From: Nocardiopsis listeri NBRC 13360
GTDB taxonomy: Bacteria > Actinomycetota > Actinomycetes > Streptosporangiales > Streptosporangiaceae
Direction of reading: 5' to 3'
Assembly: GCF_001570765.1 (NCBI RefSeq)
Contig: NZ_BCSH01000033.1
Coordinates: 1 to 64,000 of the forward strand
DNA length: 64,000 bases
Shown piece after piece: positions 25,966-35,551 of this stretch (its first letter is position 1; the number at the start of each line of letters is the position of its first letter). Position numbers and translations under genes: made by a program. The notes under the pieces were generated by a model, which was not told where the DNA came from, made no database searches, and saw only the letters and a list, made by a program, of their open reading frames with translations.

Positions 25966-28071
25966 TCAGGCGTCGATGCGCTCCAGGTCCAGTTCCTGAG
26001 CACCCGCCTGGATGAACCGGCGGCGCGGGGCCACCTCGTTGCCCATCAGCAGGTTGAACACGGACGCGGCCTCCTCGGCCTGCTCGACCTGGATCCGGCG
26101 CAGGGTGCGGTGGCGCGGGTCCATGGTGGTCTCGGCGAGCTGATCGGCGTCCATCTCACCCAGACCCTTGTACCGCTGCACCGGCTCCTTCCAGGTGATC
26201 TTGCGCTTCTCCAGGTCCAGCAGGGTGCGCTGAAGCTCGGCGTCGGAGTAGGTGTAGATGTAGCGGTCCTCGGGCTTGGCCCCGCGCTTGCGCCGCACGT
26301 TGGTCAGCTCGATGCGGTGCAGAGGCGGCACGGCGGCGAACACCCGCCCGGCCTCCAGCATGGGACGCATGTACCGGTAGATCAGGGTGAGCAGCAGGCA
26401 GCGGATGTGGGCGCCGTCGACGTCGGCGTCGGCCATGATGATGATGCGGCCGTAACGCGCGGCGTCGATGTCGAAGGTCCGGCCCGAACCGGCCCCCACC
26501 ACCTGCAGGATCGCGGCGCACTCCGCGTTCTTGAGCATGTCCGCGACCGAGGACTTCTGCACGTTCAGGATCTTGCCGCGGATGGGCAGCAGCGCCTGGA
26601 ACTCCGAGTCGCGGGCCAGCTTGGCCGTACCCAGCGCCGAGTCACCCTCGACGATGAACAGTTCGCTGTGCTCCAGGCCCTCGCTGCGACAGTCCACCAG
26701 TTTGGCGGGCAGCGCCGAGCTCTCCAGGGCGTTCTTGCGCCGCTGGGTCTCGCGCTGCTGACGGGCGGCCAGGCGTGCCTTGGCGGCACCGACCACCTTC
26801 TCCATGACGGTGCGGGCCTTGGCCTTCTCCGTCTTCTTCGCGGAGGTGAGGAACTCGCGCACCCCCTGACCGACCACCTGGGAGACGATCCGGGAGGCCG
26901 CGGAGGTACCCAGGATCTCCTTGGTCTGCCCCTCGAACTGGGGTTCGGGCAGCCGTACGGTGACGACCGCGGTGAGCCCCTCCTGGGTGTCGTCCTTGGT
27001 GACCGGGTCGTCGCTGTTCTTCAGCAGCTTGGTGGCGCGCAACTGGTCGTTGATCACCCGGACCAGGGCGCGCTCGAAACCGTTGACGTGAGTGCCGCCC
27101 TTGGGCGTGGAGATCACGTTGACGAAGGAGCGGACGTTGGTGTCGTAGCCGGTCCCCCAGCGCAGGGCCACGTCCACGTCCAGTCGGCGTTGGACGTCGG
27201 CGGGCACCATGTGGCCGGACTCGTCCAGCACCGGGACGGTCTCGTTGAAGTTGCCGCTGCCCTGGATGCGCAGGACGTCGCTGACGGCGTCATCGGGTGC
27301 CAGGAAGGTACAGAACTCGCTGATCCCACCGTCGAAACGGAACTCCTCGGTGTAGACGGGGTCGCCCTCGGTCCGCTCGTCGCGCACGGCGATGGTCAGT
27401 CCCGGTACGAGGAAGGCGGTCTGGCGGGCCCGGTCCAGCAGGTTCTGCCGAACGATCTCGGCTTCCTTGAGGAAGATCTGGGAGTCCGGCCAAAAGCGGG
27501 TGCGGGTACCGGTGATCTTCTTGGCGACCTTGCGGACCTGCTCCAGACCGGAGACCGGGGTGAACTCGGCGTCGGGTCCGTCACCGGCGAACCGTCCGGC
27601 GATGCCGCGGTGGAAGCTGATGGCGTGGGTGTGACCCTGCCTGTCGACCTCGACGTCCACCCGGGCGGACAGGGCGTTGACGACGGAGGCGCCGACGCCG
27701 TGCAGACCACCGGAGGCGGTGTAGGAACCGGATCCGAACTTGCCGCCCGCGTGGAGCTTGGTCATGATCAGCTCGACACCGGGTATTCCCGACCGGGGCT
27801 CGATGTCCACCGGGATACCGCGACCGTCGTCGCTGACGGAGACGGAACCGTCCGCGTGCAGCGTCACGTCGATGCGTCCGCAGTAGCCGCCCAGCGCCTC
27901 GTCGACGGAGTTGTCGATGATCTCCCACATGCAGTGGGTGAGGCCACGGCTGTCGGTGGACCCGATGTACATGCCCGGCCGTTTGCGAACCGCTTCGAGG
28001 CCCTCGAGGACCGACAGATGCCGGGCGGAGTAATCCTCGGGGTCGTGGACGGCTGCGGTCAAGGCGGTCAC
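25966..28071 (-). CDS. parE: DNA topoisomerase IV subunit B (GyrB/ParE family)
   Basis: A 701-residue ATPase subunit of type IIA topoisomerase. The GHKL ATP site shows MWEIIDNSVDEALGGYCG, VSDDGRGIPVDI and GGLHGVGASVVNALSA. The transducer contains VRSFVNVISTPKGGTHVNGF, and the TOPRIM domain has IVEGDSALG and MADADVDGAHIRCLLLTL. Length and lack of insertions fit ParE. It pairs with the subunit A encoded at 21071. The GTG at 28071 is chosen because AGGAG lies eight bases upstream and the next residues match family N-termini; longer frames extend into non-coding sequence. Confidence 0.92.
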   Translation of the reverse strand: MTALTAAVHDPEDYSARHLSVLEGLEAVRKRPGMYIGSTDSRGLTHCMWEIIDNSVDEALGGYCGRIDVTLHADGSVSVSDDGRGIPVDIEPRSGIPGVELIMTKLHAGGKFGSGSYTASGGLHGVGASVVNALSARVDVEVDRQGHTHAISFHRGIAGRFAGDGPDAEFTPVSGLEQVRKVAKKITGTRTRFWPDSQIFLKEAEIVRQNLLDRARQTAFLVPGLTIAVRDERTEGDPVYTEEFRFDGGISEFCTFLAPDDAVSDVLRIQGSGNFNETVPVLDESGHMVPADVQRRLDVDVALRWGTGYDTNVRSFVNVISTPKGGTHVNGFERALVRVINDQLRATKLLKNSDDPVTKDDTQEGLTAVVTVRLPEPQFEGQTKEILGTSAASRIVSQVVGQGVREFLTSAKKTEKAKARTVMEKVVGAAKARLAARQQRETQRRKNALESSALPAKLVDCRSEGLEHSELFIVEGDSALGTAKLARDSEFQALLPIRGKILNVQKSSVADMLKNAECAAILQVVGAGSGRTFDIDAARYGRIIIMADADVDGAHIRCLLLTLIYRYMRPMLEAGRVFAAVPPLHRIELTNVRRKRGAKPEDRYIYTYSDAELQRTLLDLEKRKITWKEPVQRYKGLGEMDADQLAETTMDPRHRTLRRIQVEQAEEAASVFNLLMGNEVAPRRRFIQAGAQELDLERIDA

Positions 28072-28581
28072 TCGGACATCTCCTGCGTCTTGTGGGCCAT
28101 CGGGGGCGCTGATGCGGCGTGTGCCCTTTGTACCGCGCCGCACCGACGGTTGAAGGGGCCAGGTTACGACGGGCCGAAGGCTGTGTCGTGACGCGGGCCG
28201 TATGGGTGGGGTCGTGTCTTCCCCTAGGAGTCCTCCCCTGGAGGTCTTCCCCGAGAAAGGGCGCCTCCCCGACGTCACCGCCGGGAGCGCTGCGACCGGC
28301 TCCACCGACGGAGTCGGGAATCGGTCGGGCCTGCCCCGCGCGAGACTACCACCTCTGACGGTTGCGACCTGGATACGCCCGATTTCCGGGGATAGCCAAG
28401 GCCTACCGATGGGTACAACGAGGAGGAGACAAGACGTCGGAACAGAAAGGCCCCACTCTGCATCTTCCAGACACGAACCGGGCGGATTCCGCTGTCGGCG
28501 TACACGGGATCAGGTTGGGAACGTCTGGGTCGGGTTAGATGTTGTCAGAGGTGACTAACGCCGAGTATTGAGGATGGCGAA
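28072..28581. other. Intergenic region between parE and the DUF7455 gene
   Basis: 510 bases without a convincing gene. Short frames on both strands lack ribosome sites and family resemblance. It must carry the divergent promoters of parE and the DUF7455 gene. A TTGTCA hexamer near 28543 could be a -35, but no clear TAnnnT follows at the right distance. No riboswitch or tRNA fold is seen. Confidence 0.6.
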
Positions 28582-28809
28582 GTGACTGGAACCCTTGCCC
28601 CCACTCAGCCGCTGACGGCTGCCGACCGTTGCGACCGCTGTGGTGCACAGGCCTACGTCCGGGTACTGCTGAATTCCGGCGGTGAGCTTCTGTTCTGTGC
28701 GCACCACATGCGCAAACACGACGACTCGATCCGCAAGATCGCCTCGGACATCCAGGACGAGACGAGCAAGCTCACCGAGAGCGAGAACAGCGGCGGGGAT
28801 GAGCGTTAG
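28582..28809 (+). CDS. DUF7455 small zinc-ribbon-like protein
   Basis: A 75-residue protein typical of a small actinobacterial family found near hrdB. It contains ADRCDRCGAQAYVRVLLNSG, then LLFCAHHMRKHDDSIRKIAS. The CxxC and the CAHH group probably bind one zinc ion (inference). The acidic, polar C-terminus follows. The role is unknown. GTG at 28582 with GAGGATGGCGAA upstream. A hairpin terminator follows 23 bases after the stop. Confidence 0.87.
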   Translation: MTGTLAPTQPLTAADRCDRCGAQAYVRVLLNSGGELLFCAHHMRKHDDSIRKIASDIQDETSKLTESENSGGDER

Positions 28810-28831
28810 CCACAACGAGCACGATTGCGAT

Positions 28832-28859
28832 GACGGCGGCTCCCGAGGGGGCCGCCGTC
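28832..28859 (+). terminator. Terminator after DUF7455 gene
   Basis: GACGGCGGC (28832-28840) pairs with GCCGCCGTC (28851-28859); the ten-base loop can extend the stem by CCC/GGG. It is followed by GTCGTTTCC. Confidence 0.75.
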
Positions 28860-28899
28860 GTCGTTTCCGGGTCGGTCGTGCGATGGGGTGCGTCCGGCC

Positions 28900-29586
28900 T
28901 CATCTCGTGAGCACCCGGTTGTGGTACCGGCAGACCTCGGCGAACCCGGCGCCCCGGTACAGGCCCAGTGCCGGCCCGTTGCCGGCCACCACGCACAGGT
29001 AGGCGTTCCGCGCCCCCTCCTCGTGCGCCCGGGCGAGCAGGTCCCACAGGACCGTCTTGGCCACTCCCCGCCCGCGTGCCTCCGACGCGGTGACCATCGC
29101 ACAGATCGCCACCGAATCCCCGTTCAGCACCGCACAGCCACGGCCGTCCCCACTCTCGTGGACGCCGTACGCCGCGGTCACCCCTCCCAGGATGCGCACC
29201 ACGCCTTCGGCCCGCGACGGGTCGGCACCCGCGAACGGTTCGACCCATTCCCTCGTGGGATGGTCCGTGATCCGTGTGCTCCCGGGACCGTCGGGACGCT
29301 CCCCCAGGTCACGGGACAGGACCAGGCTGGGTTCCACGGTCTCGTAACCGTGTTCGGCCAGCCGCCCGTCCACGCTCTCCTGCCCCGGCCACACCTGCGC
29401 GCAGGGAGTCAGACCTCGTTCCCGATAGAACGCGGTGACCTCCGCGACGTCCGCGTCGAGGTCCTCCACCAACGCGGAGTTGGCCCTTTTGGTGACACCG
29501 TCGGCCACCCCGAACCGCCACCCCCCGCGTCTCTCGACCTGGAACGGGGGCCAATCCCTGGACACTCTCGCCGCCCAAGCGTGCAT
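28900..29586 (-). CDS. GNAT-family N-acetyltransferase
   Basis: A 228-residue protein whose C-terminal half is a GNAT domain: CAMVTASEARGRGVAKTVLW with the acetyl-CoA loop RGRGVA, then LLARAHEEGARNAYLCVVAG and the terminal LGLYRGAGFAEVCRYHNRVL. The N-terminal 100 residues resemble the degenerate first half of tandem-GNAT proteins. The acceptor is unknown. The ATG at 29586 is chosen because GAGGGAA lies upstream; the frame extending to 29712 overlaps the yaaA promoter region and is unlikely. It is divergent from yaaA. Confidence 0.87.
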   Translation of the reverse strand: MHAWAARVSRDWPPFQVERRGGWRFGVADGVTKRANSALVEDLDADVAEVTAFYRERGLTPCAQVWPGQESVDGRLAEHGYETVEPSLVLSRDLGERPDGPGSTRITDHPTREWVEPFAGADPSRAEGVVRILGGVTAAYGVHESGDGRGCAVLNGDSVAICAMVTASEARGRGVAKTVLWDLLARAHEEGARNAYLCVVAGNGPALGLYRGAGFAEVCRYHNRVLTR

Positions 29587-29714
29587 GTTCGTTCCCTCAC
29601 CTGTCGCTGAGTGCCGGATCCTATCCACCGGCCCCGGAGCACGACCTAGCATGGGTCCGGGTCCCCCAACCCCCGAACCCCAGGCGTCGACGATCCAGAA
29701 GAAGAGAACCATCC

Positions 29715-30509
29715 ATGCTCATCCTGCTCCCGCCCTCCGAGGGCAAGGCCACCTCCGGTGACGGCCCACGCCTGGACGTCGGCGCGCTCACCCTGCCCGG
29801 GCTGGCGGCGGATCGAGAACGGGTCATGGCGGCGCTCAACGGTCTGTGTTCCGGCCCCGAGGACACCGCCCGCGATGTTCTGGGGCTGTCCGTCTCACAG
29901 ACCGAAGCGCTCAAGCGCAACCTGGACCTGACCACCGCACCCACCCTGCGCGCCGCGGACCTGTACACGGGTGTGCTCTACGACCGTCTGGGGTTGCCAG
30001 GGTTGCTCACCGAACACGACGACCGCGTACGTGAGCGGATCCTGGTGTTCTCCGGGTTGTGGGGAGTGGTGGGCCCGGCCGACCACCTGCCGCCCTACCG
30101 TCTGTCCATGGGCGTGAAGTTGCCGCCCCTGGGCGGTCTGGGCGCCTACTGGCGCAAGGCGCTCACCGACCCGCTGGGCGAACTCGCCGAGGGACGTCTG
30201 CTCGTGGACTGCCGGTCGGCGTCCTACGCCGCGGCGTTCAAGCCGACCGGCGAAGCCGCCGAACGAACCGTTGCCGTGCGGGTCCTGCGCGAACGCGAGG
30301 TGGAAGGTCGGATGAAGCGTTCCGTGGTCAGCCACATGGCCAAGGCCACCCGCGGGGACGTCGCCCGGATCCTGGTCACCGAGAACGTCGAGGCCCGCAC
30401 CCCCGAGGATCTGATGACGGCGCTGCGCGACCTCGGTCACACCGTCGAGCTCCAGCCGACCGCCAAGCCGGGCACCGCACGCACGATGGACGTGGTGGTC
30501 CGGGATTAG
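29715..30509 (+). CDS. yaaA: Peroxide stress protein YaaA family
   Basis: A 264-residue YaaA/DUF328 protein. It begins MLILLPPSEGKATSGDGPRL, the invariant N-terminus of the family, and carries LYTGVLYDRLGL, FSGLWGVVGPADHLPPYRLS, YWRKALTDPL and VDCRSASYAAAFKP. In E. coli, YaaA limits free iron and DNA damage during hydrogen peroxide stress and binds DNA; the actinobacterial role is inferred from that. ATG at 29715 with the AAGAAGAGAA purine stretch upstream. A strong convergent terminator lies between it and the principal sigma factor. Confidence 0.92.
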   Translation: MLILLPPSEGKATSGDGPRLDVGALTLPGLAADRERVMAALNGLCSGPEDTARDVLGLSVSQTEALKRNLDLTTAPTLRAADLYTGVLYDRLGLPGLLTEHDDRVRERILVFSGLWGVVGPADHLPPYRLSMGVKLPPLGGLGAYWRKALTDPLGELAEGRLLVDCRSASYAAAFKPTGEAAERTVAVRVLREREVEGRMKRSVVSHMAKATRGDVARILVTENVEARTPEDLMTALRDLGHTVELQPTAKPGTARTMDVVVRD

Positions 30510-30708
30510 CGGTACGCACTCCGGTCGACGGAGGCGTGCACGAAACCGGACCAGGTGGATTTTATGCCGCACCTACAGCGCGTGGGGCAGCATGGAACCC
30601 ATCGGATGGAGATCGGACTCCGTGCGGGGGATTGAACAGCCCGGCGCTACGCGAGGGACACGCGGGGGTCGCCACACGCCCGTGAGCGGGTCGGGCACGA
30701 GGAAAGGA

Positions 30709-30740
30709 AAGGCGCGCCTTCCCAAGGGAGGGCGCGCCTT
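30709..30740. terminator. Bidirectional terminator between yaaA and the principal sigma gene
   Basis: AAGGCGCGCC at 30709-30718 pairs with GGCGCGCCTT at 30731-30740, and the stem extends inward through TTCC/GGAG with one wobble pair. The symmetrical AA/TT ends and its place in a convergent 275-bp gap suggest it serves both genes. Confidence 0.8.
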
Positions 30741-30784
30741 CGCCGTCTCAGTCCACGGCTGTGGTCCGTTCCTGGGCCGACTGA

Positions 30785-32422
30785 TCAGTCCAGGTAATCG
30801 CGGAGCACCTGCGAACGCGAGGGGTGACGGAGCTTCGACATCGTCTTGCTCTCGATCTGCCGGATGCGCTCACGGGTGACCCCGTAGACCTTGCCGATCT
30901 CGTCTAAAGTCTTGGGCTGGCCGTCGGTGAGCCCGAAGCGCATGGAGACCACACCGGCCTCGCGCTCGGACAGGGTGTCCAGTACCGAGTGCAGCTGCTC
31001 CTGGAGCAGGGTGAAGCTGACGGCCTCACCCGGCTGGATCGCCTCGGAGTCCTCGATGAGGTCACCGAACTCGCTGTCGCCGTCCTCGCCCAGCGGGGTG
31101 TGCAGGGAGATCGGCTCGCGACCGTACTTCTGCACCTCGACGACCTTCTCCGGGGTCATGTCGAGTTCCTTGGCCAGCTCCTCCGGGGTGGGCTCACGGC
31201 CCAGGTCCTGGAGCATCTGACGCTGTACGCGGGCCAGCTTGTTGATGACCTCGACCATGTGCACCGGGATACGGATGGTGCGGGCCTGGTCGGCCATCGC
31301 GCGGGTGATCGCCTGACGGATCCACCAGGTGGCGTACGTGGAGAACTTGAAACCCTTGGTGTAGTCGAACTTCTCCACCGCGCGGATCAGACCGAGGTTG
31401 CCCTCCTGGATCAGGTCAAGGAACAGCATGCCGCGACCCGTGTAGCGCTTGGCCAGGGAGACCACCAGACGCAGGTTCGCCTCGAGCAGGTGCTTCTTGG
31501 CGCGGCCTCCGTCCTCGGAGATCCACTCGAGCTCGTCGCGAAGCTCGAAGGTGAGGACGTCGTCCTCCTCGGAGAGCTTCTCCTCGGCGAACAGGCCGGC
31601 CTCGATGCGCTTGGCGAGCTCGACCTCCTGCTCTGCGTTGAGCAGCGGCACCTTACCGATCTGCTTCAGGTAGTCCTTGACCGGGTCCGCGGTGGCACCG
31701 GCCGCGACCACCTGGGCGGCGGGGGCGTCGTCGTCATCGTCGTACAGGACGAAGGAATCGTCGTCCTTACCGGACTTGACCGGGGCGCCGACCGTCTCCG
31801 GCTTGGCCGGCTTGACGGATTCGGTGTCGGGGGTGTCCTCGACCAGCTCCAGCTCGGCGCCGGTGTGCTCGAGGTCGTCGTCCAGACCATCGTCGGCCGT
31901 GTCGCCGGCGTCGGGCGCCAGCTCCAGGTCCTTCTTGGTGGACTTCTTGGTCGCCGCCTTCTTGGCCGGGGCCTTGGCCGCCGCGGGCTTCTTGGCGGCC
32001 GCCTTCTTGGGGGTGGCCGCCTTCTTCGCGGGGGCCTTCTTGGCCGCGGGCTTCTTCTCGGCGGTCTCCTCGGAGTCGACGACGGCGGTGACCGTCTCCG
32101 GCTGCTTTTGGGCGGCCGCCGCGGCGCGCGCGGGCTTGGTGGTCGAGCGGGTGGTGCTGGACCGAGACGTGGTGGTCTTACGCCGCGTGGTCTTGCGCCG
32201 GGAGGAGGCCGACTCCGGGACCAGTACGGTCACGCCCTCCTTCGCGAGGCTGCGGAGCACCGACTGCGCCTGCGACATCGGGATTTCGGCCTCTTCGAAG
32301 GCACGGCGCACGTCCTCGGGCTCAAGAAAGCCCTGGGACCGCCCACGCTCGATCAGCTGCTGAATGACGGGCTCTTGCAGTGACTCGGACTGCTTCGAGC
32401 GAGTCGAACTGGCAGATGACAC
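30785..32422 (-). CDS. hrdB: Principal RNA polymerase sigma factor (HrdB/SigA)
   Basis: A 545-residue group 1 sigma factor. Residues about 90-180 are a lysine/alanine-rich low-complexity stretch (repeated KKAAAKK-type units), as in actinobacterial HrdB. Then follow region 1.2 ([20 protein letters not shown]), region 2 with [20 protein letters not shown], region 3, and region 4 with [15 protein letters not shown] and the helix-turn-helix [20 protein letters not shown]. It directs housekeeping transcription. The GTG at 32422 follows GAGAGGTG. It lies 193 bases downstream of the PP2C gene on the same strand, and that gap should hold its own promoter. Confidence 0.96.
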   Translation of the reverse strand: MSSASSTRSKQSESLQEPVIQQLIERGRSQGFLEPEDVRRAFEEAEIPMSQAQSVLRSLAKEGVTVLVPESASSRRKTTRRKTTTSRSSTTRSTTKPARAAAAAQKQPETVTAVVDSEETAEKKPAAKKAPAKKAATPKKAAAKKPAAAKAPAKKAATKKSTKKDLELAPDAGDTADDGLDDDLEHTGAELELVEDTPDTESVKPAKPETVGAPVKSGKDDDSFVLYDDDDDAPAAQVVAAGATADPVKDYLKQIGKVPLLNAEQEVELAKRIEAGLFAEEKLSEEDDVLTFELRDELEWISEDGGRAKKHLLEANLRLVVSLAKRYTGRGMLFLDLIQEGNLGLIRAVEKFDYTKGFKFSTYATWWIRQAITRAMADQARTIRIPVHMVEVINKLARVQRQMLQDLGREPTPEELAKELDMTPEKVVEVQKYGREPISLHTPLGEDGDSEFGDLIEDSEAIQPGEAVSFTLLQEQLHSVLDTLSEREAGVVSMRFGLTDGQPKTLDEIGKVYGVTRERIRQIESKTMSKLRHPSRSQVLRDYLD

Positions 32423-32615
32423 AAACACCTCTCGAACGGACGTGTGGCGAGATTCGTCGGACCCGGTGGTCCGGATGGCCGGGACCGGGCACTGCACCCT
32501 CTCCCACCTGCGGCCAGGGATCTTCCCCACTGGGCGGGAAGCCGGGGTCACCCCCGCTTCATGGGGCGCGGCGGCTTCTTCACTGTAAGCAAGGCAATGG
32601 ACTTGTTCGTACGGT

Positions 32616-34670
32616 CTACCGCTCTGACACCGAATCGATCACCGGAAGCTGAACGGCGAGCAGAGTGACATCATCGTCCTGCTCATACCCTTCGAGCATG
32701 CTCTCAACAAGGTACTCCAGCATCTGCTGTGGATCGCCCACCACATCGGGCCGGGCGTCAGCCGCCTTCTGGACCAGCTCGTCGAGTCCCGCGTCGACCG
32801 ATCGTTTGCGGTTCTCAACCAGTCCATCGGAGTAGAGGGCGACGGTGTTACCGGGTTGGACGAAGAATTTGTGGTGACCTCTCGTGGAGCTGACCCCGAG
32901 CGGTGTGTCCGGCTCGGTCTCGAGCAGCGAGGGCCCGGCGTTACCGGCGACGACCAGCGGCGGAAGATGCCCCGCGTTGCTGAGGTCGAGTTGTCCGGTC
33001 ACCGGATCCAAGACGAAGTAGACCAGGGTCGTTACCTGGTCCATTCCCTCCGTGGCCGAGAACATGCGGTCGAGTCCGGTCAGGACGTCGGCCGGTTCCG
33101 GCATGGAGAACGCCAGAGCACGCAACGCGTTGCGGATCCGGCTCATTCCCGCGGCGGCCGGGATGCCCTTGCCCATGACGTCGCCGAGGACCCCGGCGAC
33201 CCGGCCGTCCGGCAGGGGGAAGGCGTCGTACCAGTCGCCGCCCACCTGCACGTGTTGGGAGCCCGACCGGTAGTAGGCGGCCAAGCGCACACCACGGACC
33301 TCGGGAAGTTCCTCCGGAAGCAGGCTGCGCTGGAGTTCCTCGGCGGTGCCGTGTTCGCGTTCGTAGACGATGGCCCGGCCGATGGCCAGGGCGCACTGCC
33401 CGGCGAGCGCCTCCAGGAAGACGCGTTCCTCGTCGGTGACCTCGCGTGGGGACGTGAAGGAGAAACGCAGGGCACCGATGGGGCGCCCCGCCGCCATCAT
33501 CGGCAACGCCACCCAGGCACGCTCGTCGGTGCGTTCCAGGATTTCCTCGACCTCGGGTACGCCGTCGAGGAGTTCGCGTAGTTCGGCGGGGCCGGCGGCC
33601 AGTCGGGGCACGCGATCGGCCACGGCCAGCGCCGCGATATCCGGGTAGTCCAGCGAGAACCCGTTGCGCGGCAGCCCCTGGGAGTCGTCGGCGGAGAGCA
33701 TGCGCAGGCGCAGCCGGTCCCGGTCGAACAGGGCCAGGGAGGTGTGGTCCGCTCCCACTCCGGAGCGGCCGATCTCGGACATGGCCTGGACGACCTCCTC
33801 GGCGGTAAGGGCCTCGGCCAGGTCGGAGGTGGCCTTCTGCAGGCGAGCGGTGCGCATGGCCGCCTCGCTGAGCTGCTGGTTGAGCCGTTGACGCAGCTCC
33901 TCGGCCTCGCGTTCGGTGGTGACGTCGACCAGGGTGCCGACCCACTCGGCGGTCTCGGCGCCGTCCATGACCGGGTTGGCCCGGGCACGGTAGTGGTCGT
34001 AGCCGCCCGAGCGCGTACGGACGCGGAACATGGCGTCGAAGGGGGTCACGTCCAGGACGGCGTCGTCCCAGGCGCGTGCGACGCGGGACCGGTCGTCGGG
34101 ATGGACGGCGTCCAGCCAACCATGGCCCAGGTAGGACTCCAGGTCCTGTCCGGTGAGGGTGCGCCACTGGGGGCAGTCCTCGTGCACCTCGCCACCGGGG
34201 CCGGCCGCCCAGATGATCTGGTTGCCGGCCTGGAGCAGGGCGCGCAGGCGCCGCTCGCCTCGGTGCGCGACGTCCTCGTGGTCGCGGGCGCCGATGAGCG
34301 CGATGTGTTCGTCACCTCCGGCCGGGTCGTTGACCGGGAACCAGGTCAGGTCCCAGTTCTGGCCCTCGGTGGTGCGGTGGTGGCCGCGCACGGCCCGACC
34401 GGTCTCTCGCACCGACGCCACGGACTCGGTCTGGGCGACGGCGCCGGAGGCGTCACCACCCTCCCTCAGGACCTGGCCCGGGGTACGTCCCAGACAGCGC
34501 TCGGGGGTACTGCCGAAGACGGCGGCCATGCGGGGGTTGATCGAACCGAAGACGTCGTCGGGTCCGAGCAGGGCGAACCCGATGGGAGCGTCGGTGAGCA
34601 GGGTCTGCACAGCGTCCGGTAGTTCCGCCACATTGATTCGGGGAGGGGGAATGGACGTCTCGGCGCTCAA
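32616..34670 (-). CDS. PAS-GAF-PP2C (SpoIIE-type) serine/threonine phosphatase
   Basis: A 684-residue sensor phosphatase. Two PAS-like domains occupy about 15-125 and 135-265 ([40 protein letters not shown]), a GAF domain about 275-440 and a SpoIIE-type PP2C domain about 450-675. Metal-binding acids are visible in [30 protein letters not shown] and the terminal [12 protein letters not shown]. Such proteins dephosphorylate anti-anti-sigma factors to release alternative sigma factors; no partner lies nearby. The TTG start at 34670 is supported by GGAGGT nine bases upstream. Cytoplasmic, with no membrane segment. Confidence 0.92.
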   Translation of the reverse strand: MSAETSIPPPRINVAELPDAVQTLLTDAPIGFALLGPDDVFGSINPRMAAVFGSTPERCLGRTPGQVLREGGDASGAVAQTESVASVRETGRAVRGHHRTTEGQNWDLTWFPVNDPAGGDEHIALIGARDHEDVAHRGERRLRALLQAGNQIIWAAGPGGEVHEDCPQWRTLTGQDLESYLGHGWLDAVHPDDRSRVARAWDDAVLDVTPFDAMFRVRTRSGGYDHYRARANPVMDGAETAEWVGTLVDVTTEREAEELRQRLNQQLSEAAMRTARLQKATSDLAEALTAEEVVQAMSEIGRSGVGADHTSLALFDRDRLRLRMLSADDSQGLPRNGFSLDYPDIAALAVADRVPRLAAGPAELRELLDGVPEVEEILERTDERAWVALPMMAAGRPIGALRFSFTSPREVTDEERVFLEALAGQCALAIGRAIVYEREHGTAEELQRSLLPEELPEVRGVRLAAYYRSGSQHVQVGGDWYDAFPLPDGRVAGVLGDVMGKGIPAAAGMSRIRNALRALAFSMPEPADVLTGLDRMFSATEGMDQVTTLVYFVLDPVTGQLDLSNAGHLPPLVVAGNAGPSLLETEPDTPLGVSSTRGHHKFFVQPGNTVALYSDGLVENRKRSVDAGLDELVQKAADARPDVVGDPQQMLEYLVESMLEGYEQDDDVTLLAVQLPVIDSVSER

Positions 34671-35227
34671 CTGCTCGACACCTCCGGAGCCGTTGGAATC
34701 CCCATCGGGGCTGTTCTCGGACCGTGTGGTCCCTTGCGCACCGTGCCCGCCGTCCGTGTTCGATGACGCTTATGGCGCGGGGTGCGCGGCGCCGATTCCG
34801 TTCGGGGGCTCCGCGGCTCCCAGGAGTCACGCTCGATGACTCCTCTCGGCCGCTGTCACGGCTCAAGCATAAGACACGGCTCTGCGCACGCAACGTCCGT
34901 GGCTTCGGGGGCACGGTTGCGCACGGAAGGTAAATAGTAGGCCACCGGACGCCGTGCACACAGTCGACCGGGGGTTTCAGCGGCGTGTTCTCCCATAATT
35001 CCAGACGATGGCCGACTGGCGGCGAACTCTCTGGAACAGGACTGTTATATGTCCAAAACGCCCATTTCGTGGTGATGGCCCATGGGGGTGACACCGCTCG
35101 GGTAAACGGTACCTCCCCCAGGTTTTATCAACAGCGTGCCGCGCGAGAGGTTGACAGTTGCTTCAGAACAAGTGGAATAGGTGGAGGTCACCGTCCAGAC
35201 CATCTTCAGCTAGGGGTGTGAGCAAGA
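34671..35227. other. Intergenic region upstream of the PP2C phosphatase
   Basis: 557 bases without a credible gene. The stretch 34975-35165 is clearly AT-richer than its surroundings and probably holds divergent promoters. A consensus -35 TTGACA is at 35151-35156 on the plus strand. Short frames here have no ribosome site or family resemblance. Confidence 0.6.
35151..35180 (+). promoter_or_regulatory. Putative promoter of the three-helix protein gene
   Basis: TTGACA (35151-35156), an 18-base spacer, then GAATAG (35175-35180), 48 bases before the ATG at 35228. The -35 is perfect; the -10 is only partial. Confidence 0.45.
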
Positions 35228-35506
35228 ATGCTCCAGACCTTCCCGGTCCAGGATCTCAGTCGGATCTCGGCAAGGCTTCATGACGAGTTCAGCGCGCTGT
35301 CCCACCGATGCGTGGAACGTTGCGTCAGCGACACCTGGAACTGTGCCGAACACCTGGGCATCACGGTCACACCGCATCTCGTCGAGAGGGTCGCCCGCGA
35401 GCACCTCGCGGCGATGGTGAAGTCCGTGCCGCCCTCCCCACATACCGCCCCGCGTACGGGAACCGCACTGTTCACCGGTCGCCGCGCGATCCCCGAACCG
35501 CGGTGA
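35228..35506 (+). CDS. Three-helix-bundle dimerization domain protein
   Basis: A 92-residue protein. Residues about 8-68 match, from memory, the actinobacterial three-helix-bundle dimerization domain: LSRISARLHDEFSALSHRCV, then SDTWNCAEHLGITVTPHLVE, then RVAREHLAAMVKS. The domain also occurs at the N-terminus of phosphatase and regulatory proteins. The C-terminal 25 residues are Pro/Arg-rich. ATG at 35228 with AGGGGTGTGAG upstream. It is followed 45 bases on by a large unknown gene on the same strand. The function is unknown. Confidence 0.75.
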   Translation: MLQTFPVQDLSRISARLHDEFSALSHRCVERCVSDTWNCAEHLGITVTPHLVERVAREHLAAMVKSVPPSPHTAPRTGTALFTGRRAIPEPR

Positions 35507-35551
35507 TCCGACGAGGGCACCTCCGGCCGCCGGCCGGCATACGCTCGGAGC

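Noticed and set aside
30580-30690. Possible tRNA or structured RNA in the yaaA/hrdB gap
   Set aside because: A TTCAATC-like string occurs, but the T-arm, anticodon arm and acceptor stem do not form; only the terminator hairpin is convincing.
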